40,361 bases of DNA, taken from positions 1-40,361 of the forward strand of contig JASJQH010000038.1 of NCBI GenBank assembly GCA_040143965.1, read 5' to 3'. The position numbers and the translations under genes are program-made. The notes below the pieces were generated by a model. The model saw only the letters and a list, made by a program, of their open reading frames with translations, was not told the DNA's origin and made no database searches. This DNA comes from Basidiobolus ranarum (Eukaryota > Basidiobolomycota > Basidiobolomycetes > Basidiobolales). The stretch's first letter is position 1; every line of letters starts with the position of its first letter. Shown piece by piece: positions 21,727 to 34,930 of the stretch.

Positions 21727-22775
21727 CTAGCTCTTATATTGGGATTTTTCTAAGGTTTGAGTGTCCATTCTTTGTGTATAGATAGATCTTTGCTTTGCAA
21801 CCGTTTGTTTGACAGATTTCGTTGGTGAAGTTCGTATACGGGGTATGGTAGTATTTGTTGGTGGAGATTTTGGAGAAGGGGAAGGGGAAGTATGGTTCCT
21901 AGGCATGGAACGTCCTGAATTTCCAGTATTTTTCTTTCGTTCAGTTATGTTTGTTGGTTTGGTTGGTTCTGATATTTTTTGAGTGGATACTATATTGTCC
22001 GAATATACGTTTGAAGCTGAGCCAAATACTTGAGATTTTTGTGGGTCCGCTGAATCGCATGACGTAGGAGTTTGTCGTGAGGGTGACGGTCTTGAAGAGT
22101 TCGATTCCAAACGAGTCTGATATATAAGTCGTGAGGTGTCAATTTGAAGTTCTCCTTGTGTGCTACCTTCAGCCTCATGTTCTTCGAACTTGCTCGTCTC
22201 AATTATAGTGTACGAAGTAGTAGGTAAAGTTTGTGAAGGTAATGAAGGAGGGGGATTGGCAATCCAATCAGGAGCTTGTTCCTCTTTAGTTTGGTAATAT
22301 TCTCTGAGGATTCGTTCAACGTGAGTTTCCTCTTCCCAATCAGAATCATCCGAATCTAGACACATTTTGTTAGAACCATAATGACACATTCTTAGTTCCA
22401 GTAACGCTCAAAAAAGAATTAGGTTTAAAGTACATACCAGGTGGTGCACTGGAAGAGAACATGTTGGTTTTGATTCTTCCCCAAAAGTTAGTATTAGACG
22501 GTGACTCCGGTTGAGGTTGAACATTCGTTTTGGACTTGGCTGTTTAGTTCACCAAAAGTTAGTTTCTTTGGTATGAACAAATACAGTGAAGGTCACTAAC
22601 CATTCGCGTCCGAGTATGAATAGATATTCATGATTTTATTCCAAAATGTGGGAGTAGTGGTGGTTTGTCCGCATTTGTGTCTAGCTGGATAAAGTCCTAC
22701 GTCTTGTCCACAATCTACACATCGTATCGATATACCTGAAACTCGGTAGTCTTGGCGTGGGACGGTGATAACCAT
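21727..22775 (-). CDS. Mso1-like Sec1-binding protein with N-terminal zinc knuckle
   Basis: Three exons: 22775-22601, 22539-22438, 22355-21727, giving 301 residues. An N-terminal CxxC...HxC segment (CVDCGQDVGLYPARHKC, about 19-35) looks like a small zinc knuckle. Two short FW-containing segments follow (TFWNKIM and NFWGRIK). Then comes HVERILREYYQTKEEQAPDWI, which resembles the Sec1-binding region of Mso1, where a helix leading to a Pro-Asp/Gly-aromatic end contacts Sec1. The rest (about 120-301) is low-complexity, rich in Ser, Thr and Pro. Mso1 binds Sec1 at sites of exocytosis in yeast. The family call rests on this segment, which I recognise by eye, so it is moderate. The zinc knuckle could instead put it in another fungal family of unknown role. 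Confidence 0.6.
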
Positions 22776-23818
22776 TTGGCTCGACTTGATGCAAACTCAA
22801 GAAGAGCTATCAAGAAGGTAAGGAGCAAAATTCACAATTAGAGGAAAATATGAAGGTTTCAAACAATCGATATTATGTGAGGGGTATATTGTTTACAAAA
22901 TGACGGACCTTTCGAAACAATGATATAACAAATCAAAAGAAAGTGGAGGAAAAGACACAAAGTGGCTCATGGTGGGAATAAGAGTCAAGAAATAGTACAA
23001 GCGAGAGGAGAGTCAAAAGTCAAAAGCCTTGCAAGTAGAGTATTACCCCTTACATGTTTAGCTGTATAGCATATATTCTGAAAGTGGCATCTGCCTAACT
23101 TAATGAAACCTCAGAGCGGTGACTATGAGTAGCCGTATACAACATTTGGCTTGTAGGCTAATCGGAGATTTAAGCATGCTAGAGTTCCGCCCTGCATGGA
23201 GTCATATCTGCAACCTCCTTACGAAATAGAGACACTCAAATAATGAAACGTTTACACTTGATTCAACTGAAATTAGATGTCTGTGAGCAAGGGCGGCTTC
23301 TCAGTGTGTAGGATGCTATGATTTATACATATCCATCTATATATATATCGCACTTGGCTGAAGAAAACGTCGCCTTTCTTTTTCTGTTTACATTTTGTTC
23401 GCAGATGCATCATCCTGTTTCTGGTTGATGCTTTATATCTTTATATGTTGAGGACCGTTAGTTTGGCCTTAACCCATCGTGACTTGATCTTAACGAAAAT
23501 GAATGTTCAGAAATATATTTGAATGCAAAAGGTGGTTGAGACTGTGATGTCGAATATCTCTCCACACTCCTAGCCCTGTCTTTACTCAAACCAAGATTAA
23601 AGAGAAAAGCACCGTTTAAGTACATCATATATCTGAATAATGGATGTTGGTGATGAATTAATATCAGCCAATCAGCTGACTGAATGGATTGTTTACAGTA
23701 TTTTTTTTTTGTTTTTGTTACGATTTGTAAGGTCAGAGCTATTGATGAATATTTAAGCTCGTTCGTCCATTGAACAATTCAACCAGCCTTCCTCATCTCA
23801 CTCACTCTAATCCCTGCC
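22776..23818. promoter_or_regulatory. Divergent upstream region of the Mso1-like gene and SPO12
   Basis: About 1040 bp separate two genes transcribed apart. A TA-dinucleotide run lies at about 23338-23348 and a T-run of about ten at 23700-23711, roughly 110 bp before the SPO12 start, as poly(dA:dT) tracts often do in fungal promoters. No open frame with family resemblance. Confidence 0.5.
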
Positions 23819-24052
23819 ATGTCTTCTGATAACACCACAGCCACTTTTGAATCACTTCCTAACAAACCTGTGTTTAAGCATAGACTAATGAACCAAGCCA
23901 AAGGTAATCTTACCAGTCCAACAGACAACATCATGTCTCCTTGCACACAGAAATTGGTTGCCAATCGTAACTCCAAAATCCAGTCGTTCAAGCCACGCTC
24001 TCTCTCAAACTCCTTTGCCCAGGTAGCCCAAGAGAAGGCCGAAGAAAATTGA
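23819..24052 (+). CDS. Spo12-like mitotic-exit regulator
   Basis: Spo12-family proteins are short fungal nuclear/nucleolar factors; in yeast Spo12 acts in the FEAR network that frees Cdc14 phosphatase in early anaphase. The 77-residue intronless frame contains the family core NLTSPTDNIMSPCTQKLVAN (about 39-49 to 58), with two Ser-Pro-type CDK sites (TSPTD and MSPCT) flanking it. A basic/Ser segment follows, RNSKIQSFKPRSLSNSF. The rest is short and polar. Length is within the family range (about 80-170). The stop is TGA. Confidence 0.88.
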   Translation: MSSDNTTATFESLPNKPVFKHRLMNQAKGNLTSPTDNIMSPCTQKLVANRNSKIQSFKPRSLSNSFAQVAQEKAEEN

Positions 24053-24471
24053 GTTTTCTTGTATGGTCAGCATTTTCTTTTACGGAGCTATTTTGGGCTC
24101 GTATACACTGAACTGAGTTCGACAATCTTTCCCTTGCTTCAATTGAAACCAAATGTATATTAAGATTCTTACACTCATCTTTCCTTTACCATATGTATAC
24201 TAGCTTGTATGATGATAACAACTATGATTGAGCAATAATAAATTCCATCATCACAACAGTTACGTAATCTCTCTGGCGATTAATTATTTTATTAGTTATG
24301 TTGAAAATCACTGGGTTTGACTGGAAAATATGCAGATTGAAGGAGAAAGGGAGACACGAGGGTAAACACCATAAAGACTTCCAGTTACTTTACATTTAGT
24401 TCCACGAATTTATGTTGCAAGTACCGCGACGGACGTGGGCAATAAAAGGTTGTTACAATCTTGGCTAGCCT
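24053..24471. other. Convergent 3' region of SPO12 and ELP3
   Basis: Two genes end toward each other. AATAAATTCC-type signals near 24236-24246 could serve SPO12 polyadenylation. No gene recognised. Confidence 0.55.
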
Positions 24472-26313
24472 TTAGTTTAACATCTTGGACATATATGGTC
24501 CGTCAAGTTCATATCCTAATTTACGATAGTAGTGACGAGTTCCAACACCTGAAATAACTGCTAGCTTAACACTGCCGTGCTCTTCACGGGCGATTCTCTC
24601 AGCTTCTTCCATTAACAAGGTACCATACCCTTGATGCTGGAACTTGGTAGGATCTCTGTTGTGGATGGGCACCGCTGTACCATACACATGCAATTCTCTA
24701 ACGAGTGAGGACTGGCCGGGTTTAGTCAGCTCAGGTCTGAACGCAGCTTTACTACATTTACGCAAGCGTAACAATCCAATCAAAATGTCTTGCTTGGGAT
24801 CTTCGTAGGAAAGGAATGTCTCCCAGCCACCATTTGCAACATAGTCTCGTCTGATCAATTCTACTTGATCCGGCAAAATCTTGCTATGGATGTCGACAAT
24901 ACCGACTTCTCTGGTTCTAACATCTCGACATTCTGTACCTAAATCCTTCATTCTGTTCAATGCTAGCTCTCTGAGATTTCCGTGCTCCACACCAGACGTA
25001 ACCAACGGCATGGGAATATCTCTTTGCACACGATAAATTCTGGTCCAAGGTGGAACAAGAGCGAGAATTTTGGCAACCAAATCCACTAGAGCATTTGGAG
25101 TATAATTCTTGTAACGTCCGGTACGCCAGAGTTCGTAAAGGCCTGTGCCACGAATTACTAGGGTAGGGTAGATTTTCAATCCATCGGATCTAAAAGCAGG
25201 GTTTTCAAAGTATTCCTGACGTTCAAATAAGTGCTATGATTAATAACTGTGTTATGTGTATGCAACGAATCATTCTCACCTTGAACTGGTCCAAATCACG
25301 TTCCATGCCAACATTAGGTAAATCAGGCATCATATGGGCAACTACTTTGTAACCAGCATCTTTAGCTAATTGGAAAGACTCGCATACGGCACGAACTGTA
25401 TGTCCTCTATTTGTGTCTCTGGCAACATCTTCATAAACACTCTGTACTCCAATCTCTAGACGTGTACATCCATACTTCAGCATTTGACTCAAATGAGGTT
25501 TCAAGCAGTAATCTGGCCGTGTCTCAATAGTGATACCAACACATTTGGTTTGACTCTGTTCTGACATTCTGAGTAGGTTCATTTTTAGTTATGCTTCTAC
25601 TTCATTAAAAAGGTCATACTTATATAGAATACCTGACAGCTTCGTCAACTCCATCACTAGTGTGTCCTGAAAGGGCGTCGTGCATGTTGGCAATAAACCA
25701 ATCACGATAGTCTTCAGGCATTGACATAAAAGTACCACCCATAATAATATATTCAACCTACATAGGAGACTTAATAAGGGGACAATAAAATAGTATGCAT
25801 GGCCAATCTATTTTAACTTACCTTGTCAACACTATGTCCTAAACTTTTCAATTGGTCGACACGACCTCTAGCTTGTTCGAAAGGATTGTAGCGAGCACGA
25901 ATGGCACGCATACTTGTAGGTTCGTAACCAGTGTAAGATTGGGTTGAATATTCAAAATCGGAGTCAGGCCCACCAGGGCAGTAAACACAAATATTTCCGG
26001 TCATAGCAATATGAGGACAACGATGTGGCTTACACATTAGAGCAACAACGGCGATACCAGAGGCGGATCTGACGGGCTTAGCACGAAGCTTTGGTAGTAA
26101 AATCTTCTTGTATTGTTCGGGAATAGCTGCAATGATATCAACTAATTTCGGCTGATTTGCAAGCTTATTCTTGCGTGATATGTTTGTCTTTAAACCATTT
26201 AGATTTACGTTCTTTCCAACCTCATGTGCAGCAACTAATTCGTTCACGATCTCGGCACATGCTTTGACTAATCTTTCCGCTTGGTTAGGACCTTTCTTAC
26301 CTTTTCCAGACAT
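24472..26313 (-). CDS. ELP3: Elongator catalytic subunit Elp3 (radical SAM plus GNAT)
   Basis: Elp3 makes the carboxymethyl group on wobble uridine of tRNAs, which keeps decoding of AA-ending and AG-ending codons fast; it works in the six-subunit Elongator. Four exons: 26313-25822, 25757-25633, 25568-25280, 25215-24472, giving 549 residues (yeast 557). The radical-SAM cluster cysteines lie in CKPHRC...ICVYC (Cys94, Cys99, Cys109, Cys112), followed by [22 protein letters not shown] and [10 protein letters not shown]. The C-terminal GNAT domain has [18 protein letters not shown], the acetyl-CoA-binding loop. An N-terminal basic leader is short. With eRF1 and three ribosomal proteins it adds to a run of translation genes, probably by chance of gene order. 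Confidence 0.98.
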
Positions 26314-26744
26314 GGTATTGTTTATAATCGAGCAATTACTACTCTAACTATACTTTGTAGGGGAATATCAAGTCAAGAATACTGAGAATGGAGTGTGTAG
26401 AATAAATTTGATTCCAATTGCACTGGTTTTTTTTTCTTTTCAATTTTTCTGTGAAATGATTAGTATTTAAATCAAAGTAGTATGTTAGTTTTGTTTATCT
26501 TGACCAATTTAATCGAGCTTCCACTGCAACCTTATTAAATTTAAGAAACCATTCTTGGTCTTCCGATTTCGGGATGCGATGCTGAAATTAGTAACCCGTT
26601 TATAATTAATTGTTCAATTTAAGTTAAACAGTCTTGCGACCACACGTGGTAACTATCGCATTTAGCAAGGTTTCAAGTATTGGTCAATGTTACAGAGGCT
26701 TTGTTAGATATTTCAACACATAGGCCATCTCTCCTAGTTATTCT
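26314..26744. promoter_or_regulatory. Divergent promoter of ELP3 and FAB1
   Basis: The 431 bp between the two divergent start codons is AT-rich, with a T-run (26427-26440). No gene or known motif seen. Confidence 0.5.
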
Positions 26745-29700
26745 ATGGTTTTTTCCAGAGAAAAACGGCATCATGACAGAATACAACCACCTTTAAGCGA
26801 TGCAAATTCCTTTGTTTCTTTTGATTCGTTGGGGTACGATTCGGAGGGTGGAGACTCGGGAGTTATTTCCAAGATTTTCAACCGAGTTAAAAGTTCTTTG
26901 AATAATGCTTCTGTATCGAGTCTAAACATTAGCCATGATAGTGGTTCAAACTTCTATCAGGTACCTTCTATGCATTCAAATATCTCAGTAACATCCACCA
27001 CATCTATACCTGATAGTAAGGGAGAAGCTTTAACACAAGAAAAAGGTAATATTTTTGACGATGCATCTTCCGTGATAATAAAAGCCTTTATCGTGCCAAG
27101 GTCGGACGTAGAATCGGAATTGGAACTCGGTGAGGAGCCTCCTAGCCACCCTAGGACCAAGCAGTTACAGGTTACAAATAAAAGCTCTTTCAGTAATATA
27201 GTAAGGCGTTTGCGCGGAGAAGGTATCAATAAAGATTATTGGATGAAAGATGACCACTGCAAAGAGTGCTATGAATGCAAGGATCCATTTACTACCTTCA
27301 GAAGAAAGCATCATTGTCGTATTTGTGGTAAATACTAGAATATTTTCAGAGATAACTAATGTATATTTGACAGCAATATTCTCTTGATATTAATACCATT
27401 ATTACTTTTTCTGTTATAGGACAGATATTTTGTTCCAAATGCTCGTCCAAAATTATTCCTGGCGAACGCTTCGGTTATCCTGGATTGATGAGGGTTTGCA
27501 ACTATTGTTCTTCTCTCATCAGCACTGAATACCCACAAGATCATGAATCATTGGATAGCAGTTCCATCGAGGAGCCTTCAGTATCTCCTCCATCCGCACC
27601 TCTCCCTATTCTATTATGTTCCTCGGATACCTCAGAGAACGCCCCAAGTTTGTCGACACAAGCACTTGCAACATCTATTTCTAATCCACCAAAGTTACTA
27701 AGCCGGAAACTTTCGTTCTTGGCACCCCCAGCACATGTTACTTTACCAAACTCTATCACCCCTACTGTAGCCTTAAGCAATGCCGAGCCAACGGCCACAT
27801 ATGCTCTGAGCTCACTAATAGATGCAAGTTCAGTGGAAGGGTTTAAAAGAATGCTATCTGGAGGCGCGAATATCTTTAATAGGTCAAGGGCCAATACATT
27901 TTCCGAAGAGTCTGGCAATGATACCAATTTCTTAGCCCCATTTCATAATCATACAGCAGAGTACGCAAAGTACACCGGCTTGGTCGACCCAAATCTCCTA
28001 ATTGATCCCGAAATTGCGCCTTTTATGAGTGATGATGAGGATGAATCTCCATTTGACTCATGGATTACTATACCGGCGAATTTTGTTCCAACCGAAGCAC
28101 AGATGCTCGAGTTCTCTCCAGAAATTGGTTCGGTCTGTACTACTCCAATCCCAATTAATGAAGGACAAGCTGGAGAGGATGATTCTTTAGATATGAGCTC
28201 AATGTCATATCCGGTCTATAACAATAAGGAGAAACCGTCAAGAGGCAACTTCAACAGAGATAAGGCGACACATCCCAACCACAATTCACCTCTTTGGAGA
28301 TCGCGTAGTCCTAGCTTTCATTCTAAACTAAAGCCAAGGAATTTTATGGGAAGCAATAATGGGCATCCACATTGGAGTAAAGGGCACAGACATCATCAAC
28401 GAGTGAATTCTACGCCTGTTAATGTGGAGATAAACGCTGCCTCGCTTCAGCATATTAGAAAATTGTTACTACAAACGCTCAATGAGTTAGAGGCGGATGT
28501 GCGTGAGGGTTGGGAGCAAGTACTGATGAAATTCTTCTTGAAACTTTCAGATAGCGTTCGCCCCAATGTTAGATCAGGTGATGACATCGACATTAGAAAT
28601 TACATAAAAATCAAAAAAATCCCAGGTGGCTCACCGGCAGACTGCGAATATGTTAATGGCTTTGTTTGCACCAAGAATTTAGCACATAAGAGAATGCCGC
28701 GTATACTAAAGAATCCGAGAATCATGATACTTACTTTCTCTTTGGAGTACCATCGAGTGGATAATCAATACTTATCGCTGGAACCGGTGTTGGCACAGGA
28801 GAGAGAGCATCTCAAAAATTTAGTAGCGAGAGTAGTTGCGCTAAGACCTACACTTATCATCGTAGAAAAAAGTGTCTCAAGATTGGCGCTGGAATTTCTT
28901 ATGAAAGCAAATGTTGCAGTAGCGTTCAACGTCAAGCCTACGGTAGTCCAAACAATAGCAAGATTTACTAGAGCAGATGTCATTTCATCGATCGACAAAT
29001 TATCACTTGAGCCGCGCCTAGGTAGATGTGGTACATTCAGTTTACGTACATTTGCCCATGAATTGATAGCAGGCAAGAAGAAAACTTTCATGTTCTTTGA
29101 AGAGTGTCCTAAAGAGCTTGGATGTAGTATTATACTTAGAGGAGGAAACATGGATATGCTTAGCAAGATCAAACAACTTACCAACCTTATGGCATTTGTC
29201 GCATTTAATCTCAAGCTGGAGTCTTGCTTGTTAAGAGATCAATTCGCTTTAAATCCAGTAGTTAATTCTGAGACAGAGAGACTATTCAACTCTCGCCAAC
29301 AAGAGGAATCTGAGGCCATGATTACAGTGATTGGTGACGATGCCGAGACTGTAGATGATGAACTAGTCTCGAACATCTCTATCGACCAAATCATTGCTGC
29401 CATCAAGCCTTTCGAAACCAAGATTTTATCTGCTTCACCTTTCGTCAAATTTCCCCTCCCTTATCTTCTGTCTACTATGAGAGATGATGCTCTCAAACTG
29501 ATTGCGTTAAAGAGAATCCGAAAGAATCAAGATGTTACTTCCGCTCACTTGATCAAGATTTTTTCGGAGGAAGAGCAAGGGCGTATCCGAAACATGACTG
29601 ATATCGACTACAGGGATCTCATACAAGAGTATATATCTAACATCAACGCAGGAGAAAATTATTTAATGTCCAATAATTTCGATATTTCGCCATTTGCTCA

Positions 29701-32700
29701 CCAAAATATTCTAGTGTTGTATTTTAATATTTGCAAAGAGAATACTACACCCTGCCAGGCACCGGAAATTCATCCCATAGAATATTATCGTAAAACTGAT
29801 GTCACTTTGGGCCAATATCTGGAGGAATTGTGCTTCGATTCAAACTACGTTTGTCCATCTTCAGACTGCGATAAGCCTCTTAAACTTCATTTCCGAAGCT
29901 ATGCTCATGGAGATGCTAGGGTTACTGTTAAAATAGAGGATTCTGAATCAAGAATGCCAGGTATCGACCAAACGATTTTGATGTGGAGTCACTGTAAGAT
30001 ATGTAAAAAGGATACCCCTGTGGTGCCAATGTCGGAAGAAACCTGGAACATCTCCTTTGGAAAGTATATGGAATTAACATTCTACCGTAAAGACCTGAGT
30101 TGCCGTGCCGGTATATGTCCACACAACATTCATCGAGAACACATTCGTTTATTTGCTTTGAGTAACTTGGTAGTCAGGTTTGAATACGAACCTATTGAGC
30201 TCTTAGAGTTGGAAGTGCCCTCGATTGAGTTGAAGTTTAAATCGGATGTCAACATTAGTTTGAAAAACGACGACATCGAAAAGCTTCGAATCGATATTGT
30301 AAAATACTGGGATTCCGTGGCAGAGAGACTAAAAACTGTCACATATGAAAATGTAACGGCTAGTAAATTGGAGGCGTGTAAGCAAGAGATCGGAGAGATG
30401 ATTCAAAAAATGGTTGCTGAGAAAACCTACTTCTTACAAATGTTGCAGCAAACTTACGATGAAAGTCTACCGACCGATACGATGACTCTGAACGAGGTGG
30501 TTCGTATCTTACAAGAAAAGGTGATCGAGTGGGATGAAGACTTTAGTGAAATGGCGACGAAATATTTCCCAGCCGATAGAAAGCTGTCCACTGCTCAGTT
30601 CAAAAAACTGTTCCCAGAAAAGGAATTTACCATCAATGGGTTAGAGTCACTTAGAGGTACTCTGAGTAAAGATTTCGGCCTGGACGGGACTACTCTTATG
30701 GTAACTGGCCAGCCCGAAGAATACTTCAAACCGAAACTACTACCTCTTCTGGGATCGTCCCCTACTTCATCTGAGTTTCAATCTAGTGGAGAGACTTTTA
30801 ATGATATTGAGTCTCCGGAAAGCAACAATTATGAAACTGATAATATGGTTTTCTCTTCACTAAGTCGACCACTTTATCGTAAATACTCTTTACAGATGAT
30901 GAGGGAATTTAAGGAGCAACAGCGCACATTACAGAGACCGAAGTTGATATCCCAAGGGTCCCACTCTCTAACTTCTGGAAACTCGAAACCTCGATTGGAT
31001 AGGAATGAAAGTGGATCAAATATATCTCAACGTTCTGGTCCATCTTCCATAGCCCCTGTCAAGGCAAGTGATTCTCCCAATCAAGCAACCACGGATACAG
31101 CGATTCTTTCACAATCTGCACCACAACGTATATCTCGCCTATTGAACCCCACGAAGTCTACCGCTGCAAAGTTCCACAATATTACTGAGAAAGTTAGCCG
31201 TTTGGAGAAATTACGCCCTAGAAGTAATAAAGGAGAAGGACTGAAGGATAAGAAAGGTAATCTGGATAGATCCAACAACCCCAAGCTTCCGATGCTCCAA
31301 ACTCGTATCGCTTCTACTGGATTTGACAAGCAAAGAATCGTTGATAGGCTCTTAAGCAAAGTACAGCCGCTTACCAGAAGCTCAAGTGTCAAAAGAGTTG
31401 GTAAGCCGGTCATTGAGGTCTACTCTAATGCCAAAGACGCAGTCACCGAAGACTCAGACGATGAGTATGAGATAAGCTCTGGTAGAAGGAAAAAAGACAA
31501 GGTTAATGAAGGAGTACACCCTTTCTCGTTGACTCGTCCTGATGCCTTTGATGCCTCTTTAGGCGATGAGGATTATTATCCTCATTCTGGTCGGTCATCC
31601 CTTGAAGAATTTATCTATGATGGCGCATTGACTTTCTTAGGAAAAGAAGGAGACTTTCCACCTCCGTCCCCTCCACGTTCGCCTTATCCTTTGGATGCTT
31701 ATTCTGATAGGACGCATAGTCCATCACCTAGTGATATACAAGGAAGCTCCTTGACCAGTATACCCTCAAATCATTTACAGATCGATAACGAGCTACCCGG
31801 CACTGCTGAAAGATTGTCCTTGATGAAAACCATCACCAATTTCTGGGGAGTAGGAAATTCAGCCAATTTTCAACCTTTAGAATACCCTTTGTAAGTATAG
31901 TTTATTCTCTAAATTACTCTACTGCAGAAAGTCCGTTTTATTGACAAGTCTATTGCACCCAGGATTCCCACAGAACATATATTTCCTGACTCCTTAATTA
32001 TTGTTCGTGAAGATGAGCCTAGTTCCATTATTGCGTTTACCTTGAGGTATTACATTAATTTGGTAGTATATATATCTACTCTGAACTAACAATATACATT
32101 GGTTAATTTAGTTCTAGGGATTACAAGGATAAACTGGAATCAATGTTGAGGAATCAAAACCTACGGGATTCATATGTGGATCAAGGTGATTCTGATTGCG
32201 AAGAAGTTTTCGAACTTAATGACGCTAGTGATATGAATGGAGATCATAACTCTATCCCAGATATTGAAGAAACGTTATTGAGACCTACCGGAACACACAT
32301 CAAATATCGTAAGTTGACTAAATCTGCTTCCGAGTATTTTAACAGTCAAAGTTGACACTTTATTTTGAATATATAGAATTCTCGGAAGGCTCAACCACAC
32401 TATTTTGTAAAATCTTCTACGCTGAACAATTCGACGCTCTCAGAAGACAATGTGGATGTGAGGAAACCTACCTAGAATCTTTGGCTCGTTGTGTTAAATG
32501 GTCAGCTACTGGCGGAAAATCAGGGTCCGCTTTTTTGAAAACTAGAGATGATCGATTGATTATGAAGCAAATGTCACGTTCAGAAATGGATGCATTCTTG
32601 AAATTTGCACCCTATTACTTTGAATACTTATCAAAGGCATTCTTTCATGAGGTATTTCTCAAAGGCTCAGCATCCGACTAGACTTAGTACCATTTACTTA

Positions 32701-33494
32701 CCTGTCAATATAGTTACCCACATTACTTGCCAAAATCTATGGCTTTTACCGCATTGGCTACAAGAACTTAGCCACAGGACGCTCTATGAAGATTGACGTA
32801 TTGATCATGGAGAACATATTTTATCAGCGGAAGATGTCAAGGGTACATGATTCTTTGTTTGCTAAACTCAATTACCCTCTTGATACTTACCGTTCATTAG
32901 ATTTTTGATCTGAAAGGATCTACAAGGAATCGTCATGTTCAATCAACTGGCAATGAAAATGAAGTATTGCTGGATGAGAATTTGATGGAATGTAAGGATT
33001 ATTTTGACATGTAGCACCAAAGAGACTTTAAACTAATCCTACTGTTAGTTGCCTTCCAATCACCTCTGTTCATCCGAGAGCACTCGAAGAACTTACTGCG
33101 TACTTCGGTGTGGAATGATACACTGTTTTTGTTTAAGAGAAATGTTATGGACTACTCACTTCTGGTCGGCATCGATGAAGAGAAGCATGAATTAGTGATT
33201 GGTATCGTTGGTAAGTACAATTTTTCGCAACATGCTATCCTCTCGTAAACAACGGTATTAACTGAAAGCATCCAAGACTTTATACGGACATTTACCTGGG
33301 ATAAAAAATTAGAATCGTGGGTTAAAGAATCCGGAATTTTAGGGGGAGGAGGCAAGGAGCCTACTATTGTATCTCCACGGCAATACAAGGTTCGATTTAG
33401 AGAGGCCATGGAAAGGTACTTCTTGATGGTACCGGATAAATTTTGCGACCCAAATTCCATCCGTAAAGGCACTCGAGCTGCACCAAATCTTTAG
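26745..33494 (+). CDS. FAB1: Phosphatidylinositol-3-phosphate 5-kinase Fab1/PIKfyve
   Basis: Fab1 makes PI(3,5)P2 on vacuoles and late endosomes, which sets vacuole size and acidity. Nine exons: 26745-27327, 27420-31890, 31963-32046, 32112-32308, 32377-32651, 32714-32842, 32901-32991, 33049-33210, 33277-33494, giving 2069 residues. The order is FYVE zinc finger (about 164-230, with the ligand signature [10 protein letters not shown]), a low-complexity linker, a TCP-1/chaperonin-like domain (about 530-820), a Cys/His region (about 950-1135, including CKICKK and CRAGICPH), a disordered Ser-rich stretch, and a kinase domain (about 1770-2069). Kinase landmarks are [31 protein letters not shown] (Lys about 1840), [11 protein letters not shown] (about 1915), [11 protein letters not shown] (about 1977) and the activation loop [21 protein letters not shown] see no DEP domain, as in yeast Fab1 and unlike animal PIKfyve. 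Confidence 0.97.
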
Positions 33495-34930
33495 ATTCGT
33501 TTACGAACGCATCAATGCTCTCACATCGGCGTTTAGTTTAATTACTGGTTATCAGCACAAACCATCACTGGGGCATAAATACGGGCTTAATATCTTTTAC
33601 TCTCTGTCCTGGAACACATTTACAAGCATAAAAAAAGACCACTATTATTCATCCATATATCCTAATACCTCTATATCCCTGCATTCTATCACCTTTACTT
33701 CTATCGGCTTCTTACTCTCTTCTATTTTTTATTGTATAGTCTTGGGGATATTCTAGGCCCTTTTTATTGTATCAACAACAATAATGTCAGCAACTAAATC
33801 TGGTTCGTTCTTTGTCGAGTAGAATTTTGTTCCTTCGTATGAATCCAGTACGAAATCAGTCTCCGATGATTACTTTATATTGCTGAAACCTTGTGTTAAC
33901 TCGCCAAAGATATGGAATTATCTTTAGCCCCATTTAGCAGTGGCGTGCAGCGCAGCTGATCAATGGTTCATAAATATACATATTTATCCCTACTCTAGTA
34001 ATCTTCACGCTGATAGGGTGAGGCCCCAAAAGGAAAAATTATATTGGAATCGATGGAGTGTTGTGTCAACCATTGATCGGTTTTCGAAATGCAAGCGAGA
34101 TGTTGTCGTGTCCCCTAACAGACGTCAGAGGTTCTGCAACTTTTTCAGTAGTGAAAGGGTGGGAGCATCGTGCATGGACTTTCCTTGATACTGCTGGATG
34201 CACTGATCAACCTTCTTCCCCTACATATTCCCTTGCTTCAAATCTACATGAGCGTAGACCATCATCGGATGGCCCTTGCCTAAAGTCTGTGTTTAGGAAG
34301 CGGCCAATTATCTCTACATACATGTTTGAGGCGAAACTCACTATTACTGTGTGTTCAGCGTACAAAGGATCAACATAAACTTAATATACCTTCAATGCAT
34401 TCATTTATTAGTGCCGTCTCTCTGGTGTTGGATTGATCGAGTACAATTGATAAGCCTAATACGAAAATAGAAATCCCTCTTAATAGTTATTTCTTTGTGT
34501 TGATTTAACAGTCATGAATACATTGTATCCTTTCGTATATATATCTGTGTATATGCAGCCTTTGCATCCAATTATTGTCCTAGGATCCTAATATTGTTTC
34601 TGATCATAATAATCGTATAGGTCATCTTCTATTTTTTCCAGAGAGTCTACTTCCTTGAACATTTGGTCTCCTTGGTTTCTTGACCCTGTCTTTACTCGTT
34701 ACCTTTTCAGTCGTAAATTTATCCTTCTATACTTATTTCCTTAACACTCTCGAGCCTTGGTCCCTTTTTTCTTTTTCTTACAAACTAGATGAAATTTCTG
34801 TGTCTATACACAGCCAACATAGCGACTTGTTAAATAACCACACAGTTCTTACTTTGCTTTACGTCGTTCTTATACGAAGTATACCACTTTTCTTTCTTTA
34901 TTAACCGCACAGACTCTGGATATTTGGGTA
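33495..34930. other. 1.4-kb region between FAB1 and the phosphodiesterase, no gene called
   Basis: The first part is the FAB1 3' untranslated region. The interval 33900-34380 is less AT-rich than its flanks and holds overlapping plus-strand open frames (33940-34188 and 34058-34378) in different frames without family resemblance. The last 250 bp is the phosphodiesterase promoter or further upstream exons: a CACAG acceptor precedes ACTCTGGATATTTGGGTA, in frame with the ATG at 34931. Undecided between untranslated exons, an ncRNA and plain spacer. Confidence 0.5.

Noticed and set aside
28765-29214. 149-codon minus-strand open frame inside FAB1
   Set aside because: It is antisense to the chaperonin-like domain of a well-supported 2069-residue protein, with no features of its own.
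33940-34378. Overlapping open frames as a protein gene
   Set aside because: Different frames, no family resemblance, no clear start context or splice structure; kept only as an unexplained block.
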